From assembly GCA_022559985.1 (NCBI GenBank), contig JAFJTR010000011.1, positions 588,401 through 652,400 of the forward strand: a stretch of 64,000 bases of DNA, written 5' to 3'. The notes under the pieces were generated by a model that saw nothing but the letters and a program-made list of their open reading frames with translations, was not told the DNA's origin and did no database searches. Below are positions 1 to 12,649 of this stretch, in pieces. This stretch comes from Parastagonospora avenae f. sp. tritici 18332-5 (Eukaryota > Ascomycota > Dothideomycetes > Pleosporales > Phaeosphaeriaceae). Each line of letters begins with the position of its first letter. The first letter of the stretch is position 1. Position numbers and translations under genes: made by a program.

Positions 1-93
1 CCCATACGGCGATCGTATGAAGTCAGAACAGGACAATATAACCAAGCACAGTGGTATCATTCGTATATATCGCGCAGGTGGCAATCGAAATGC

Positions 94-1313
94 TTATCGC
101 ATGATCTCCTGGTAGATGAGGACTGCGGCATATTAGTACAGAGCACACGAAAAGAACCGGGAAATGGGGTACTCACGCTTCAGTTGCTCCTTGGTAAGGT
201 TGTCCTTGTTCTTATCGAAGTCGAAGAACTCCTCTGGAATCGGATCGGCAGTCGGCTCATCGTCGGGGTCATGGTATGGCTCGAGGTACGGGTGCTTCAA
301 TGCCTCCTCGACTGTGATACGCTTGACAGGGTTGAAAGCAAGCAGACGCTCCAAAAGGTCCAAAGCCAAATCGTTGGTCTTGGGGAACATGGCCTTCCAT
401 GGGATCTTCTTCTTGAAGGGTAGCGATCGGATGTATTCGCGAGCGCGGCGCGACTTGATACCGTAGTAATCCTCCATTGTGGGCGTGCCGAGCACGTCGA
501 GAATGAGCGTCAGCTGGTGGTGGTAGTCCTTTCCAGGGAACAAAGGCTTGCCGCTCAGCATCTCAGCCAGAATGCATCCCACACTCCATACATCGATGGC
601 CTTGGTGTATTCTTTGAAGGTAAGCATGATTTCCGGCGCACGGTACCAGCGCGTGGCGACGTATTCTGTCATGAACCCCGAGTTGTCCTCTGTTGAGGCG
701 GCCGATCGAGCAAGACCGAAATCGCAGACCTTGAGATCGCAATTGGCGTTCAACAGCAAGTTGGAAGGCTTGAGATCTCGGTGGAGGACGTTCGCAGAGT
801 GCATGGCCTTCAACGCGCGAAGAGTCTGGTAGATGAAGTACTGGCAATGGTCGTCAGAGAGTTCTTGGGTACGAATCACGCGATGCATGTCAGTCTCCAT
901 GAGTTCCTAGCAGCTTGTTAGTCGTTGGTGAGCTCTGAGGAGCGGCTTCTTCGTACCTGAATGAGGTACACCTCGGTGAAGGTCTCGTAGTTCCGCGGCT
1001 TCTGGATGTCGAGAATGGAGATGATGTTCTCGTGGTTGAAATATCTCAGAAGCTTCATCTCTCGGAGCGTTCGCAGACAGAACATGGAATGGTCGAAAGG
1101 CGTGATTTTCTTGATGGCGACCTTCTGGCCCGACGGCTTGTGCAGCGCGGAGCTGTTTCTTGGTCAGCGCTTGCTCCATATTCGCATTGACGAGTGCGTG
1201 TGAACCTACCAGACGACTCCGTAGGCGCCTTCGCCGACTACATCCTGAATGTCGTACTGTTCCGACACATTGAAGGAAATCTTCCGAGAGCTGCCGCTTC
1301 CTGCGGGCGGCAT
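94..1313 (-). CDS. PMK1: FUS3/KSS1-type MAP kinase (PMK1 ortholog)
   Basis: Mitogen-activated protein kinase of the pheromone/filamentation pathway, which in plant-associated fungi controls infection structures and mating (family knowledge). Four exons: 1313-1210, 1152-957, 906-177 and 122-94, with GT-AG introns. Together they give 352 residues, close to the usual 355. Visible features are the glycine-rich loop at about residues 27-32, HRD at 142-144, DFG at 162-164 and the dual-phosphorylation TEY at about 180-182. The last exon is only 29 nt and restores the conserved ending LIYQEIMR. An unspliced reading would instead give a spurious tail from the third intron. The start was chosen because it precedes the conserved RKISFNVSEQYDIQ segment. 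The residue before LIYQ is Leu where Gln is usual. Identity is near certain from almost unbroken family similarity; pathway role in this species is inferred. Confidence 0.96.
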
Positions 1314-4300
1314 GTTTGCGGGTGTTGTATGGGGAAGCGCTGTGCGCTGCAGCAAAGTGGCCGTGGAGCAAGCGCGTGGATGCGGGGAGCAGGCGGCGTG
1401 TGGTGGGGGCGGGCTATGAGGTCAAATCTCAATGGCCAGGCTGGGAGACGGGAGACTGGACGCGGCAGTCGTCAGTAAAGAGTTGAGAAGACAGAAGAGC
1501 GTGTTTGCAGAAGGGAACATGTGTCTCGGCGCTTCCAGCCAGGTTTGGTAGAGGTCATGGTGAAACAGTAGGACGTTATGACACTGGGCATGGCCCCACG
1601 CTCCTTTGAGCTGCAGGGCAGCGGATCGCGCCCTGGCCGTCAATGAAGGACGGCCGTGCTGCAAATCGACAAAGAAAGACTCTTCCATAGGCGGCCACCA
1701 GGCGCACTGCAGAGCGTGTTGCAAGAGTATTGTTCACGTACCAATGGCTCGGATCAACTGCTCGTCGGTCTCGTCCTAGTCGCCGTTGCAAGTGTGCACG
1801 GTGCGATGGCTGGTATCCCTGTACCTCGGCGATGAGCTGCGCGCACGGCGTGTTCAAGACGGGATGTGCCGTCGAGGGTCGCGTGGTCGGAGAGGGCAAG
1901 ACGTGAAGCTGGCGGGGTAGTTGGCGTCGTCAAGACAGTCGCGCTGGACGAGGAGGAGGCGTGGCGGTGACAGCTGTAGGGATAGGGTGGAGCCGAACGA
2001 GGGGCAGGGTTCGTCTTCGTCCGTCAGGGTCTGCTTCTGCGTCTGCGTCGAGTGAATCCCAGTCAGCCCTCAGAACATCAATGTGGAATGTGAATGCTTT
2101 GTACGCATCCAAGGAACGTGGCCTGCACGTGGAAGGGACATTCACTCACTGGCAGGGCGCTCTTTCCTTCTGGGCTGTTGGTGTTGCTGCCCGGACGCCA
2201 GTCGCTGTCGCCCTGGTGGGATGGGGGGTGTGGATGGCGGGGTCAATTTGATCAACGGCGGCTGCGCGACAATGTAGCACAACAAGACAATAACAGACAA
2301 TGCGGCAACAAGAGAATGGAATCCAGGAACAGAGCAGCAGAGTGCCTACGGCGCGCAGATATACCACTACCACCGCACCACCACCATGCCCACACTGCCG
2401 CAGACGCAGCCCTCGTTTGGTGTCCGCATCGCCCTAGCCGCCGGAACAATGGTCTGGCTCAGGTCGAGAGCTCTGCCGCGCCCCCATTGGTGTGACTCTG
2501 TGGTGACTCGCTGTGCAGCTCTCCTGTGATTTCTGCTATATGCACCAGACCTATCTCAACCCAAAGACACCTGTTTGGCTAGTCTTGCCTGAAGCCTGGT
2601 GGATAATCCGACCAGCTTTCCTTGTTGACAAGCCTCTTGCGTGCTTCCTTCTCTCGCCATTGCAACCCAGCTGCAGCTTCGGCCATCCTCATTCGGCATT
2701 CCTGTGATCTGACATCTCCCCGTGCCGCCAGATAGTCGCTAGGCCGCTCAGTCTCAAATCCCGCGCTACTGTCGCTCAAGGTAAACCTTATAGGGTAGTG
2801 ACTGAAACCGCCAGGGGCAGGTTACATCTTTGCAACACCTATACTTAGTGGGCCGACTCTGCGGCCGGCATCCAACACCAACATGCGGGTGAGGCATCCT
2901 CCGAGCTATTGGCTGTACTAAGCGTTGCCGCGTTCCTTCATCTCAACGCGTCACAACCATCCTACAAACTACGCTTCTCTGCTGCTTCAGCACAAGACGT
3001 CACACAAACGAGCTCAAATCTTATCGTTGTGGTCTCACACCAATCGTGTGTCCGTCCTCACTAGCCTTGTCGGTACCTGAGACTTCTAGAAGCGTTTCAC
3101 CCGCCAGCTTGATCTGCAGCGCGCTGGAATGGATTTGCATTCCAGCAAGCTTCTAGAACACGATGCTAACCTGCTGGAATCCATGCTCGAAAAGTGCGTC
3201 ATGACACTTATAAACTGGTCGTCTCCGCGTGGGAGAGTAGTCATGCTCAATACGTCGATCACAGGTAGCGGGAGCTGACGTTCACTCTTCACACAGTTTC
3301 CGGGCCTTACACCATAGCGCCGAGATCCAAGGCACCGGATCGAACCTGCAATCACACCTGCAAGGACCCGCAAGGTGCGATGGCCACATCAGAGACCTGG
3401 ATGCACACGTAACGTTTCGCCATACATTCTCCGCTTCGCATCACGTTGTACTGAGAGTGACTGCGCTAGCCTGATGAGCACAACGAAATGTGCTAAGATC
3501 AAGATGCGATTGTCGCTATGTTCTTTATGTTATGCAATATGGTCATTATCGTGCAATTCGTTACGCTTAAACAATTCGCAGCACCTAGTACATGTCTCCA
3601 CTGCACATCGCTCTCCACTGATGAGGAGCTACAGCTCCTTCTCCGTGCTTGTATATTATCCCTGCTTCGCCCAACTCCGCAGGAAGGTTGGAAGTCACGC
3701 CGACGAAAGCGTGCCCATCGGTGGGTATTCGTGTCCTTCTTGTTCGATCCGTGGCCCACATGTACACCATTGTTCTGAAGGGACGTTCGACATGACACCG
3801 GCAACGTGCTTGCCACAGCCCCACCACGTGGTCTTGTCTGATATACGTCAGCAATTGCAAGGACTGAAGGCGTTGAATGAGCTGATAGACTTACGGCACG
3901 AGTCACAGGCAGCCTTCTTGCACATTTTGAAATCGTTCAAGCTGTGTCTGATGATGGGATAGTGTGCGAGCTTGTTGGAGAGTACAATATCAGGAGATGT
4001 GAAGTGGCGTGACAGAAGTGCTGTGATGTATGACACAATTGATAATTATGGTTCTTCTAGCCCAAGGCACCGGAGCTTGCTTGCGGACTCGATTGCAGAT
4101 GTCAAAAAAGTAGTGTCCCAAACTTTCCTTCACGGCAGAAGCGTATTTATACGTCCCCCTCGAATCCTCGAGAAATCTAATTTCGAGCCCAACGTGCGTG
4201 TCCGTCTCCTTCCACCTCGCCGCGGCATCTCCCCTTCCTCACGACGTCGCCGAACGAACGTCGCCGACCTAGTTCGGACAAATGGACAAACCAATCACAA

Positions 4301-5009
4301 TCCTTCATCCATGTCTCTAGTCCCGCGTCCACCTGCATCCTCGCAGCTTGGCAGCGGGAAAGGCGCATACTCGAACCTGTAGTCCGGGACAAGGGTGACG
4401 GCATCCGCACGGTGGGTAGAAAGTTGTGGGTAGAAAGTTTTGGGCATGGCGTTAGTGGGCTTCATCGTAGAAGGGCCGCCTGAGAGTCGCCGAGCTCTTT
4501 AAGCTTCGTGGGACTACGCGGTTTTGAGTGGAGATGATCTTTGCAAAAACGGTGTGTCTTAAGCGCAAATGGTGATTCCGCGCGTGCGCACGTGGTTCGT
4601 CGTGGAATTTGGAATTCCCTTGGTGGCTAAGATAGTCAGCTTGCGGAAGATGATCAGCACACTATTTCGCCGGTTTCATGGGCACAGTCTGTCAAATACA
4701 ATACATTGTCGGAAGCAAGATACAACTTTATGTGCAATGATTTCAGCATTCGGAAACAAAATTACAGTAACGAAGATAAAGATCCTTCAACTGCGGACCG
4801 CTCACTAGGCGCTCTGTGGCAAAGACGTCAGTTTGTCGGTTGCAGCAATCTATGTATGTCTTGACTTTTGAGCCAACGCCGAAACGCCTCCGCTATGTAT
4901 GACATGTTCTCACAGATCACCGCAGACACTACAGGCAAGCTCGCCGACCTACTATATAGCAGGGTAATAATGCCGAAGTCCGCAATAACGAGTCCAATTA
5001 GCAGATGGA
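1314..5009. other. Gene-free interval between PMK1 and DBP3
   Basis: This 3.7 kb lies upstream of the MAP kinase start and downstream of the DBP3 stop. I see no recognisable protein, and the open frames on both strands overlap one another and match no family. The stretch next to PMK1 is the likely long promoter and leader of the kinase gene. Around 4145-4330 a TATA-like GTATTTATA is followed by a pyrimidine-rich stretch, which looks like a promoter, but no convincing ORF follows. A short imperfect direct repeat (GTGGGTAGAAAGTT, twice) sits near 4411-4440. Confidence 0.6.
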
Positions 5010-6848
5010 TTAGTCAAATGTGATCTTGGTCGCCGCCTTCGTATTGTCAACATCTTTGTAAAATGCTCCGTAAGCACCATGCTCCTTCTTCTTGACGGTG
5101 GTGCCGAACTTGAGCAATTCCTCAGGAACCTCCTGATTGGCTGCTTTGAGGACATTTATCAAACTGTCACAATTGTTAGCAAGGTTGCTGTGGAATGGGC
5201 ATAGCACAGAGGGAAACACTTACGATCCTGAGAGTGCCTTATCGTGTTCCGTGAAGAATGTGATGGCCAGACCCTCTTTACCAGCACGGCCCGTCCGACC
5301 AATCCTATGCACGTAATCTTCGGCAGTCAACGGGAAGGTGACATTGATGACAAGCTTCACGGCAGGAATATCGAGACCTCGTGCGGCGACGTCCGTAGCC
5401 ACGAGCAACGGAACTTGGCCTTCCTTGAAAGCCGCAAGCGAGGCACTGCGCTTCTCTTGACTAAGATCACCGTGGATGCCGCCTACACGGAAGCCCTTCA
5501 TACGGATAAAGTTTTCGATACGCATAGCCTCCTTCTTGTACAGACAGAACACAAGGATACGGTCATCTTTGTTTTTCCCAGACTGGTATTGCTTTAGGAG
5601 CTGAAGGAGACGTTGTTCTTTTGCATGGGGGTCTAGAACTTCGACGAGTTGCTTAATTCGCACATTAGCGCGCAGCTCGCCAGATTGGTTATCTCCAATG
5701 GTGATTCGGACCGGCGAGACCATGAAGGTAGAGGCAAGCTCGCGCACCGAGGGCGGCCAGGTCGCTGTGAACATGAGAGTCTGGCGCCTCTTGGGCGTCT
5801 GCGAGATGATCTGACGAATGGGCTCCTCAAAACCTTTGTCAAGCATACGGTCTGCTTCGTCAAGAACCACGTAGTCGGCATTGCTGAGGTCTGCTGAGCC
5901 ATCGCCGATCAGGTCGTTCAAGCGACCGGGTGTAGCTACGACAATGTGCGCCTTTCGACAAGCAGCGACCTGCGGATCCTTGGGCACACCGCCATACACG
6001 CAAACGACCGACAGCCCAGCAGGATTGGCCAGTGCTACTAGTTGATCGTAGATCTGCACGGCCAGTTCGCGTGTTGGAGACACAATGACCGCCTTGATTC
6101 CCTTGCGCTTGTCCTTGGGCAAGGACAAGATAGCTCGCACACATGGCACGCCAAAGGCGAGCGTCTTGCCAGAACCCGTCTCCGCCACACCAACCATGTC
6201 CCTGCCAGAAAGCAAGAAGGGCCATGTAGCTGCTTGTATAGGCGTGGGGGCAGTAAAGCCAGCAAACGGCGCTCGCTGTGATTCGTCGGTCACAGGTAGG
6301 TACTTGAAGTTGACGATGGGACGGAGTTTGCGCGCAGCGGGCTTTGGGTCTTCGATGGTCATGGTGTTCTTCGTCAAGAAGGTGTCAATTTCCGATTGGG
6401 GGAGCTTTGCCAACTCGGCATGCTCAGTGTAGGAGCCTGCATTGGAACTTGACAATGTCTGCGCGGGAGCAGACGAAGCCTCTGTTGGTGCAGAGCTCGC
6501 GCTCTTCTCTGCCTCCTTGAGCTTCTTCTTCTCTGCCTTGCGAGCAGCTTTCCTTGCGGCCTTTGCAGCTTCTTCGTCGTCTTCCACGGTCGGCACATCG
6601 ACTTTGCCATCCTTGCTCGCCTCTTTTGCTTCCTTCTTGGCTTTCTTTGCTGCTTTACGCTCTGCCTTGGAAAGCGCTTCGTTCTCAGACCCGTCTATAG
6701 TCGTTTCTGCCGCTGGCGCATGGCCATTTTTGTTGGCGCCTTCACTTGTCGCAGACTTTTTGGATTTCCCACTCTTCTCTTTCTTGCTCTTCTTGCGCGA
6801 AAGCTCAGATGACGCAACCGCGTCGTCTTCGATAGGTCGTTTTCCCAT
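5010..6848 (-). CDS. DBP3: ATP-dependent RNA helicase DBP3
   Basis: DEAD-box RNA helicase of the nucleolus, needed for 60S subunit maturation through pre-rRNA processing (family knowledge). Two exons, 6848-5224 and 5163-5010, give 592 residues. The N-terminal 140 residues are a Lys/Ala/Glu-rich nucleolar-type extension. The core shows the Q-motif region, AETGSGKT (motif I), PTREL (Ia), DEAD in VLDEADRML (II), TAT (III) and HRIGRTGR (VI). The second exon adds the conserved DBP3 tail ending KKATKITFD-like (here KAATKITFD). This tail, plus the Lys-rich N-terminus, separates DBP3 from DBP2. The start was placed at the Met before GKRPIEDD. A Met 12 codons upstream is in frame but follows non-conserved sequence. 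The gene diverges from the TFIIIC gene across 280 bp. Confidence 0.95.
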
Positions 6849-7128
6849 TGTCGCGGGAGTTCTGGTGAACGAGCTTTGGTGCACTGGCGTGACGGACTTT
6901 TTTCTTCGCCAGTACCTGCACTATCGATAAGGGTTGGCTAGACTCATGTGGGTCTAGGGCAGAATGTATCCTCAATAGCCTTGACCTCGGCATGCTGCCA
7001 TTCTCAGCAACAACACAGATTCTGTAAGGCGATTACCATTTCGATTCTGAACACTACATGTCATAAATCACGCACGCGATGGCCAGGAAAAGTGTAGAGA
7101 ACTCGACATTGGAATTGTTTAGGTGACA
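6849..7128. promoter_or_regulatory. Divergent promoter DBP3 / TFIIIC subunit
   Basis: This 280-bp interval separates the two start codons of divergent genes, so it must carry both promoters. I see no strong TATA box. Sharing of control between a ribosome-biogenesis helicase and an RNA polymerase III factor is plausible but inferred only from layout. Confidence 0.55.
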
Positions 7129-9738
7129 ATGTCAGACGTGACCGAGCTCAGGTGCTGGCCGTCGTGCATTGACGCGCTGGACTGGTCCCAAGATGGTATC
7201 ATCGCGCTCGCTTCCGACGAACGCGTTGAGTTACTGGTAGGATTATCAACAATGAGAATCCCCATACTGATACTGATCAGATGTTAGTTTCCAAACACAA
7301 TCTCATATGATAGAGACCAGGAATTTGCACAATGGCAACACATACCCTTGCAGGTCCCATGGTTTACCAACAAGGAACTACCCATCAAACGCCCTGCGCC
7401 TTTAGCGAATTATTCTCTAGGTGAAGAAATCTCATCTAGTGCTCCCATCGCCATATCTTGGTCACCCCCCGGCCTAGCGAAGTACCGGCGATGTGCTCTT
7501 GCTGCTCTCACAGCAAATCTGGTCCTATCGATATGGTCAGCGGAGGGCAAGCATGAGGAGGCGTCAAGCTGGGATCGAAGGCTTATCGTCAACAATGCGC
7601 TTGCCAAGTACTTCACGAGTCATGCAAAAGAAGAAGTAGGTCATGTTGCAGCGAGCTTCAATGAGCGCATGCGGTTGCGGGCTCGCGTTCGAGCCTTTAC
7701 ATGGGCACCTGCTCTGCCCAACTCGCACACCTCTAGCACCCTCGGATCTCGGCTTTCATACGGCCAGCACATCATAGCAGTCTGCAATGACGACAACCAC
7801 CTTGCTCTCGTAGCCATCGATTCCTCTACTACTTCTTATGCCGCAGACCCCGGCTGGCATGCTGAAGTTCTGACACACGTGTCCTTAGTTCCCATCTCTG
7901 ACAGCATCTTCTCGGCACCCTCGTCTTTTGCCGACAGAATAAAACAGCAGAGACATATCTCACATGTGTCGTGGAGTCCTTGGATTACTCGAGGGGACTG
8001 TCATCGTTCCATCCTGCTTTATGCCACCAACGAGGATGTGCGGGCCAGGATAGTCACTTACATGTCCGATGGCATAGGGCTAGGAGATGAAGTCGTGTAT
8101 CCAAATATCGAGATGCGTTACAACGGCCCCATGAAGTGGAGCCCAGAGATCAATGAGAACATCCTTACAGTCGCGCTGTTCACATCCACTGGCTTGATCT
8201 GTCTTACGATTTCGACCCAAGATGCTTCAATCACTGAGCAAGTCACCCACGATCTAGACGGGCGCTGGGATCAGGTGTCTGGCGCGGTCTGGGAGGTGGA
8301 TCGAAATTCTGCGCCTCGTCTACATGTCAGCTCAATTTTGTCGACGATCCAGAATCCAACTGCTCTACTCGAATCAAAAGACGGCACTCTTGTGCCAGCT
8401 GGCTGTCCAAGTTGGCGCGATCAACTAGAGAACAGCGCCTCACTCTTCAGTGCCAAAAACGACCTGAAGGGTAACGTCAAGATGAAGGTATGGGGCTTGG
8501 CCATCTCGCCGTTAGGAGACTTCGTTGCGACTTGTCATAGTGTACATCCATCAGACATGATAGAGTATGGATCGCCAGCTGATCGGCGTGGTACAGTAGC
8601 TGTGACTGCTCTTCAACAATACCGACAATTACGCGAAGGCTTCCCAGCTCATAACGCAAACGCCGAGGGCGTCCTTCTCACTCTCAAGAAACTCGTGGGG
8701 AACACGGTCGAAGACAGTAACCAGATGCCCGCCTTCATTGAAGAAATTGCTGATAAGCTTCTGCGAGTGTATGGCCCTATTGAGAACAAGGGCGACAGCG
8801 TTGATGCCTCTATCTCAGTCGACTCTGAGATCAGGCTTGCAGAACTCCTCCGGCATGTCAAACTCATTAGCTTCTTTGACACACAGACGCTCAGAGATCG
8901 CTATGTAGTTCTTGCATCTCAGGCTTGCAATAATGGCAGCAATGACGACCTCCAGAGGACGCTAATCGCTTATCGGCTCGCCACGAATCTGCAAGTCCTC
9001 TCAAGTACTCTTGTTGATACAGCGTTCAGCGCCGAGATTCGCAGCCACCACCGACAGATGATGAAACTCGTACAGAAGCTCATCGAGCCCGAAATCACAC
9101 CCACACAGCCAGTGGAACGTCGTGCTCCAGACGACGTAGAGGAGCAAGATCGACCAATCTTGATTACAGCTGCGCCACCCTCGCCTACAGCTTTGACGAT
9201 AGATCTAGACATGAGCGAGGCCATAGTGGACGCATGCGACTTCTGTTCTGCTCCAATTCCATTCGTGGACCTCAAGACTGCATCATGTACGAACGGACAC
9301 CAGTTCCCCAGATGTGGCCTTAGTCTGGTAGCCATACAAGCACCTGGCATAACGAAGTACTGTGGTATTTGCAGTACACCGTTCTTCAACGAAGAATTTG
9401 TGGCTGCTCAGGAGATGCAAAAGCAGTCAGGGGCAGCAAAAGGGTGGGGCAAGAAGACCGATGGGGATAGTTCAATTGGGCACGGTACTACAGATCCTCA
9501 ATCGAACGAGAACGACAACAACGGGCCTGAAGCTGGAGACATCCCCGTGGAAGATACTCCTCTCTCGGTAGACCTAGAACAGAACATGGAAAGAGAACGT
9601 AACCAAGAAGCTAGCCGCGATGGGCCCGAGAATGTCATGGTCGAGCAAGAGAGGGGGCAGCTGCCCATTACCTTTGCGAGGATCCTTTTCTTGGCTTGCG
9701 ACGCTTGCATCTATTGCGGTGGTAAATTCGTGGGCTGA
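7129..9738 (+). CDS. Transcription factor IIIC subunit, GTF3C4/Sfc9-like with zf-TFIIIC
   Basis: Subunit of TFIIIC, the RNA polymerase III factor that binds internal promoters of tRNA genes. Two exons, 7129-7236 and 7288-9738, with the intron ending TTAG, give 852 residues. The first exon encodes an N-terminal segment with CIDALDWSQDG, typical of the WD-like TFIIIC delta domain. The joined protein continues through FPN, SYDRDQEF and a beta-propeller-like region. Residues roughly 685-735 contain a cysteine/histidine cluster (CDFC, CTNGHQFPRC, CGIC) that matches the putative TFIIIC zinc finger. A disordered acidic stretch follows, and the protein ends with the conserved CDACIYCGGKFVG-type tail. 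Assignment to the family is strong. The equivalence to yeast or fission-yeast subunits by number is not resolvable here. Confidence 0.9.
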
Positions 9739-10066
9739 CACATCCTCGAAAAGCTGTAGCAGGGATTCTAGATAAAAGCAGCTGATACACGATGACGTGC
9801 CTGACGCTTGCACACCTAAATAGCCTTTCAATACATAAATCAAGATTATCTTGATGTCCGCTGCCGAATGTTGGCAAGAGCTTTGTGTTCTGCCTATATG
9901 GCGCGCAAGATCACGTTACACATCATAAATGTTATCAAGACCCGACCATCAAGAATAAGCATGCAAGGAAAAGGGTATCATTATGCATCCGTTATAATAA
10001 CAATTACTCCCTGCACAGATCTAGTCATTCCTGAACTATGAAAAGTCCCGCTTGAAGCACTTTCAA
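9739..10066. other. Convergent 3' intergenic region
   Basis: This 328-bp space lies between the stops of the TFIIIC subunit and PRP2, which converge. It presumably holds both 3' untranslated regions and polyadenylation signals. I see no gene or repeat in it. Confidence 0.6.
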
Positions 10067-12649
10067 TTAGCGGTCAGTACCAACTTTCCCCTGCCCCTTG
10101 CCCATCTTCTTGCCAACGTCCAGCCCATCGATTTCCTTTTGTTTGTGGTAATGCGGCGCCATTTCCGTCAGCCAGGCGGGCTCAATTGGCGCACAAGTGC
10201 GAGCGAATTCTTTGCTCGTGAGCACAAGCTCGGCGAAGACGATGAGTTTGGGTCGTACGTCCCTCAGACACGAGGAGGGGTGTATGTTGACTGATAAGCC
10301 CTGTTTCAGTGTCCGGTACGTTTGTCCGTCACGATTGAGCCGTGCGACGTTGGCGAAGTATCCAGATACGAAGGCCTTCAGGATCTTGACGTGCTCGTGT
10401 ACTCCGCAGGATGATTCGAAGATCTCTACGCGCTCGCAGAGTTTCACCAGCTGATCTCGCACGTCTCGAACTCGATTGAGACATCGGTATTGCACGAAGT
10501 TGTCTCGACACCAAGTCACAGAGTAATCGTTCTCGACGAATTCATTCCAGACATTCAAGAAGGCAATCAAATCTCCCCCCGTGCCAGCGACTGATGAGGT
10601 AAATCTTGCTTTCGCATGTTCCGCAGCGACCTTCTTGTCTTTGGGCGCAAAGAACAGAGTGCCGGCTTCTTGTACCATCGCGACGAGGGTGACGATTTCG
10701 TCGACACAGCCAAGGCTATCCGCCGATAAAAGAACCTTCGCCAGTCGTGGATCCAAGGGCAGTTCACTGGCTCGCCTGCCTAACTTGGTGACAGCACCGT
10801 TACTGTCTAAATATCCTAGTGCATAGAGCGTTTCAAGTGAAGCTGCAAGAGCTTCCACGGGAGGTGCATCCTAAGGATGATTAGCAAACGTTCCAATTGT
10901 ACATGGGGATTGGGGGGTGAGGGGAATACGTACCATGAAGTCGAAGTGTAGAACATCATGTATACCCATGGCCTTCAGCGTAAGGACGGGCCCATCGAGG
11001 CTGATTCTTAAGATCTCCGGTAAGCTCGACTCGGGGAGCTCATGATAAAAAGCATACTTGGTGTACAACCTGAAGGCCATGCCAGGTCCTGTGCGTCCAG
11101 CACGACCCGCTCTCTGTTCGGCGCTGGCTCGCGAGCAAGGGACGGTGACTAGTGATGCCATGTTAGTCGCGGCATTGAACGAGTTTTGTTTCTCGAGACC
11201 GCAATCGATTACGTAGCTGATCCCATCGATTGTTAAGGAAGTCTCAGCGATGTTGGTGGCGAGCACAACTTTCCGACTACCAGGTGGCGCCGGGTTGAAG
11301 ATAAGCTGCTGAGCCTCGGACGGAAGTGCTCCATACACGGGAGCTACGATCAATGGAGGGCTTCGACTACCAAGTTTCTTCTGAGTATCGTTAATGTAAT
11401 CCGCGGCAGCTAAAATCTCCTCTTCTCCCGTAAAAAAGATTAAAATGTCACCCTTGACATCGTTCATGGATCCATTCGAGCCTAAGTGGATCTGGAAGAC
11501 CGTGGTCACTGCCGCTGAGAGGTAGTTGGCTTCCGGTTGAGTCGAGTGTGCCTTCGTTATTGGAAACGTGCGCCCAGGAATGTTCATTATGGGTGCATCA
11601 TGAAAGTAACTAGAGAACTTCTGCGCGGCCAAGGTTGCTGAAGCAATGATCAAACGAAACTCTGGTCTCGCTAGGCATATCTCCTTCAACAGGCTCATTA
11701 AAATATCCGTAGCCAGTGTCCGTTCGTGGGCCTCGTCGAGAATCATGACCGAGTAGTCGGATAAAGTAGGATCTGTTAGACATAGTCGTAATGCTAGACC
11801 GTCCGTCATGTACTCTATCTGCGTATCGTCCGACATGGCGCTTTCGAAACGAACTGAGTAGCCTACTCTTCGACCAATCTTCGTGCCTACTTCAGCTGCT
11901 ACGCGGTTTGCGACGGAAATTGCGGCGACTCGACGGGGTTGTGTGCATCCAATGCGTAGACTGTTCTTCGCATAGCCGGACTCGTTCAAATACTGTGTCA
12001 ATTGTGTGGTCTTTCCAGATCCGGTAGCGCCAACGAGGACTATGATCTGATGTTCGGAGACAGCTTGTACGAATTCGTCCCTATATTTGTAGATCGGAAG
12101 GCTCTTCCGTGTGTCGTCGATATTCTTGGCTTTGACTTCTGCCTCGTCGAGATTCGCCTGCAACCGTTGCTTCTCAAGATCGATCACGGGCGCATCGAAC
12201 TTGATGTTTTGTTCTGTATCGAAGACGAAGTCGTAGTCCTCCGCAGACACACGTTCTGGCTTCTTAATCTGTGCGCGAACTTTAGACGTCTGCTCTTCTT
12301 CCCATAGCTGCACCTCCGACTTCTCGTAGCCCTTCTCCTTGTGTTTGCGCGCGAGTATTTCGGACTTGGTTGTGTAGTCGGCATCGGGTAGAATGTATCC
12401 GTCCAGGTGTTCGTCGATGGCGTTTCGTTGTTCAGCGAGTCGAAGTGTGTCGCGATTCCTGGCGAAGTCGGCACGCTCTTGTTTGGATAGCCGGTCACCA
12501 AGCCTCTCCTCTTCTTCTGCCTCTTCTATTACTTGCTTCCGGAGTAGCGCCAACTGTTCCGCCTCGCGCTTTTGCAGATATGCTTGTCGAGACCTCAGGC
12601 GCAAATCGCCCACGTCTGCATCGCCCATCTTGCGGCGCTTTGAGTCCAT
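10067..12649 (-). CDS. PRP2: Pre-mRNA splicing DEAH-box helicase PRP2 (DHX16/Cdc28-like)
   Basis: Spliceosomal ATPase that activates the spliceosome before the first catalytic step (family knowledge). Exons 12649-10934 and 10870-10067 give 839 residues. Visible motifs are GATGSGKT at about residues 207-214, DEAH at about 305-308, SAT, and QRAGRAGR. The HA2/OB-fold end includes YRTLKQG, NIHPSS, and the WLTEMAPHYH segment typical of PRP2/DHX16. The N-terminus has the helical AYLQKRE and LSKQERADF region found in DHX16. The protein is shorter than metazoan DHX16 (about 1,040 residues) because it lacks the far N-terminal part. An upstream exon cannot be excluded, but none was seen. PRP16, PRP22 and PRP43 are less likely given this N-terminus. 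Confidence 0.92.

Noticed and set aside
3325..3345. B-box-like GGTTCGATCC on the minus strand
   Set aside because: The T-arm does not pair and no D-arm or anticodon arm fits, so no tRNA was called.
3375..3962. 195-residue plus-strand open frame
   Set aside because: No family feature, low conservation-like composition, and overlapped by equally long frames on the other strand.
6442..6930. Ser/Ala/Phe-rich plus-strand frame
   Set aside because: Shadow of the Lys/Ala-rich N-terminus of DBP3 on the opposite strand.
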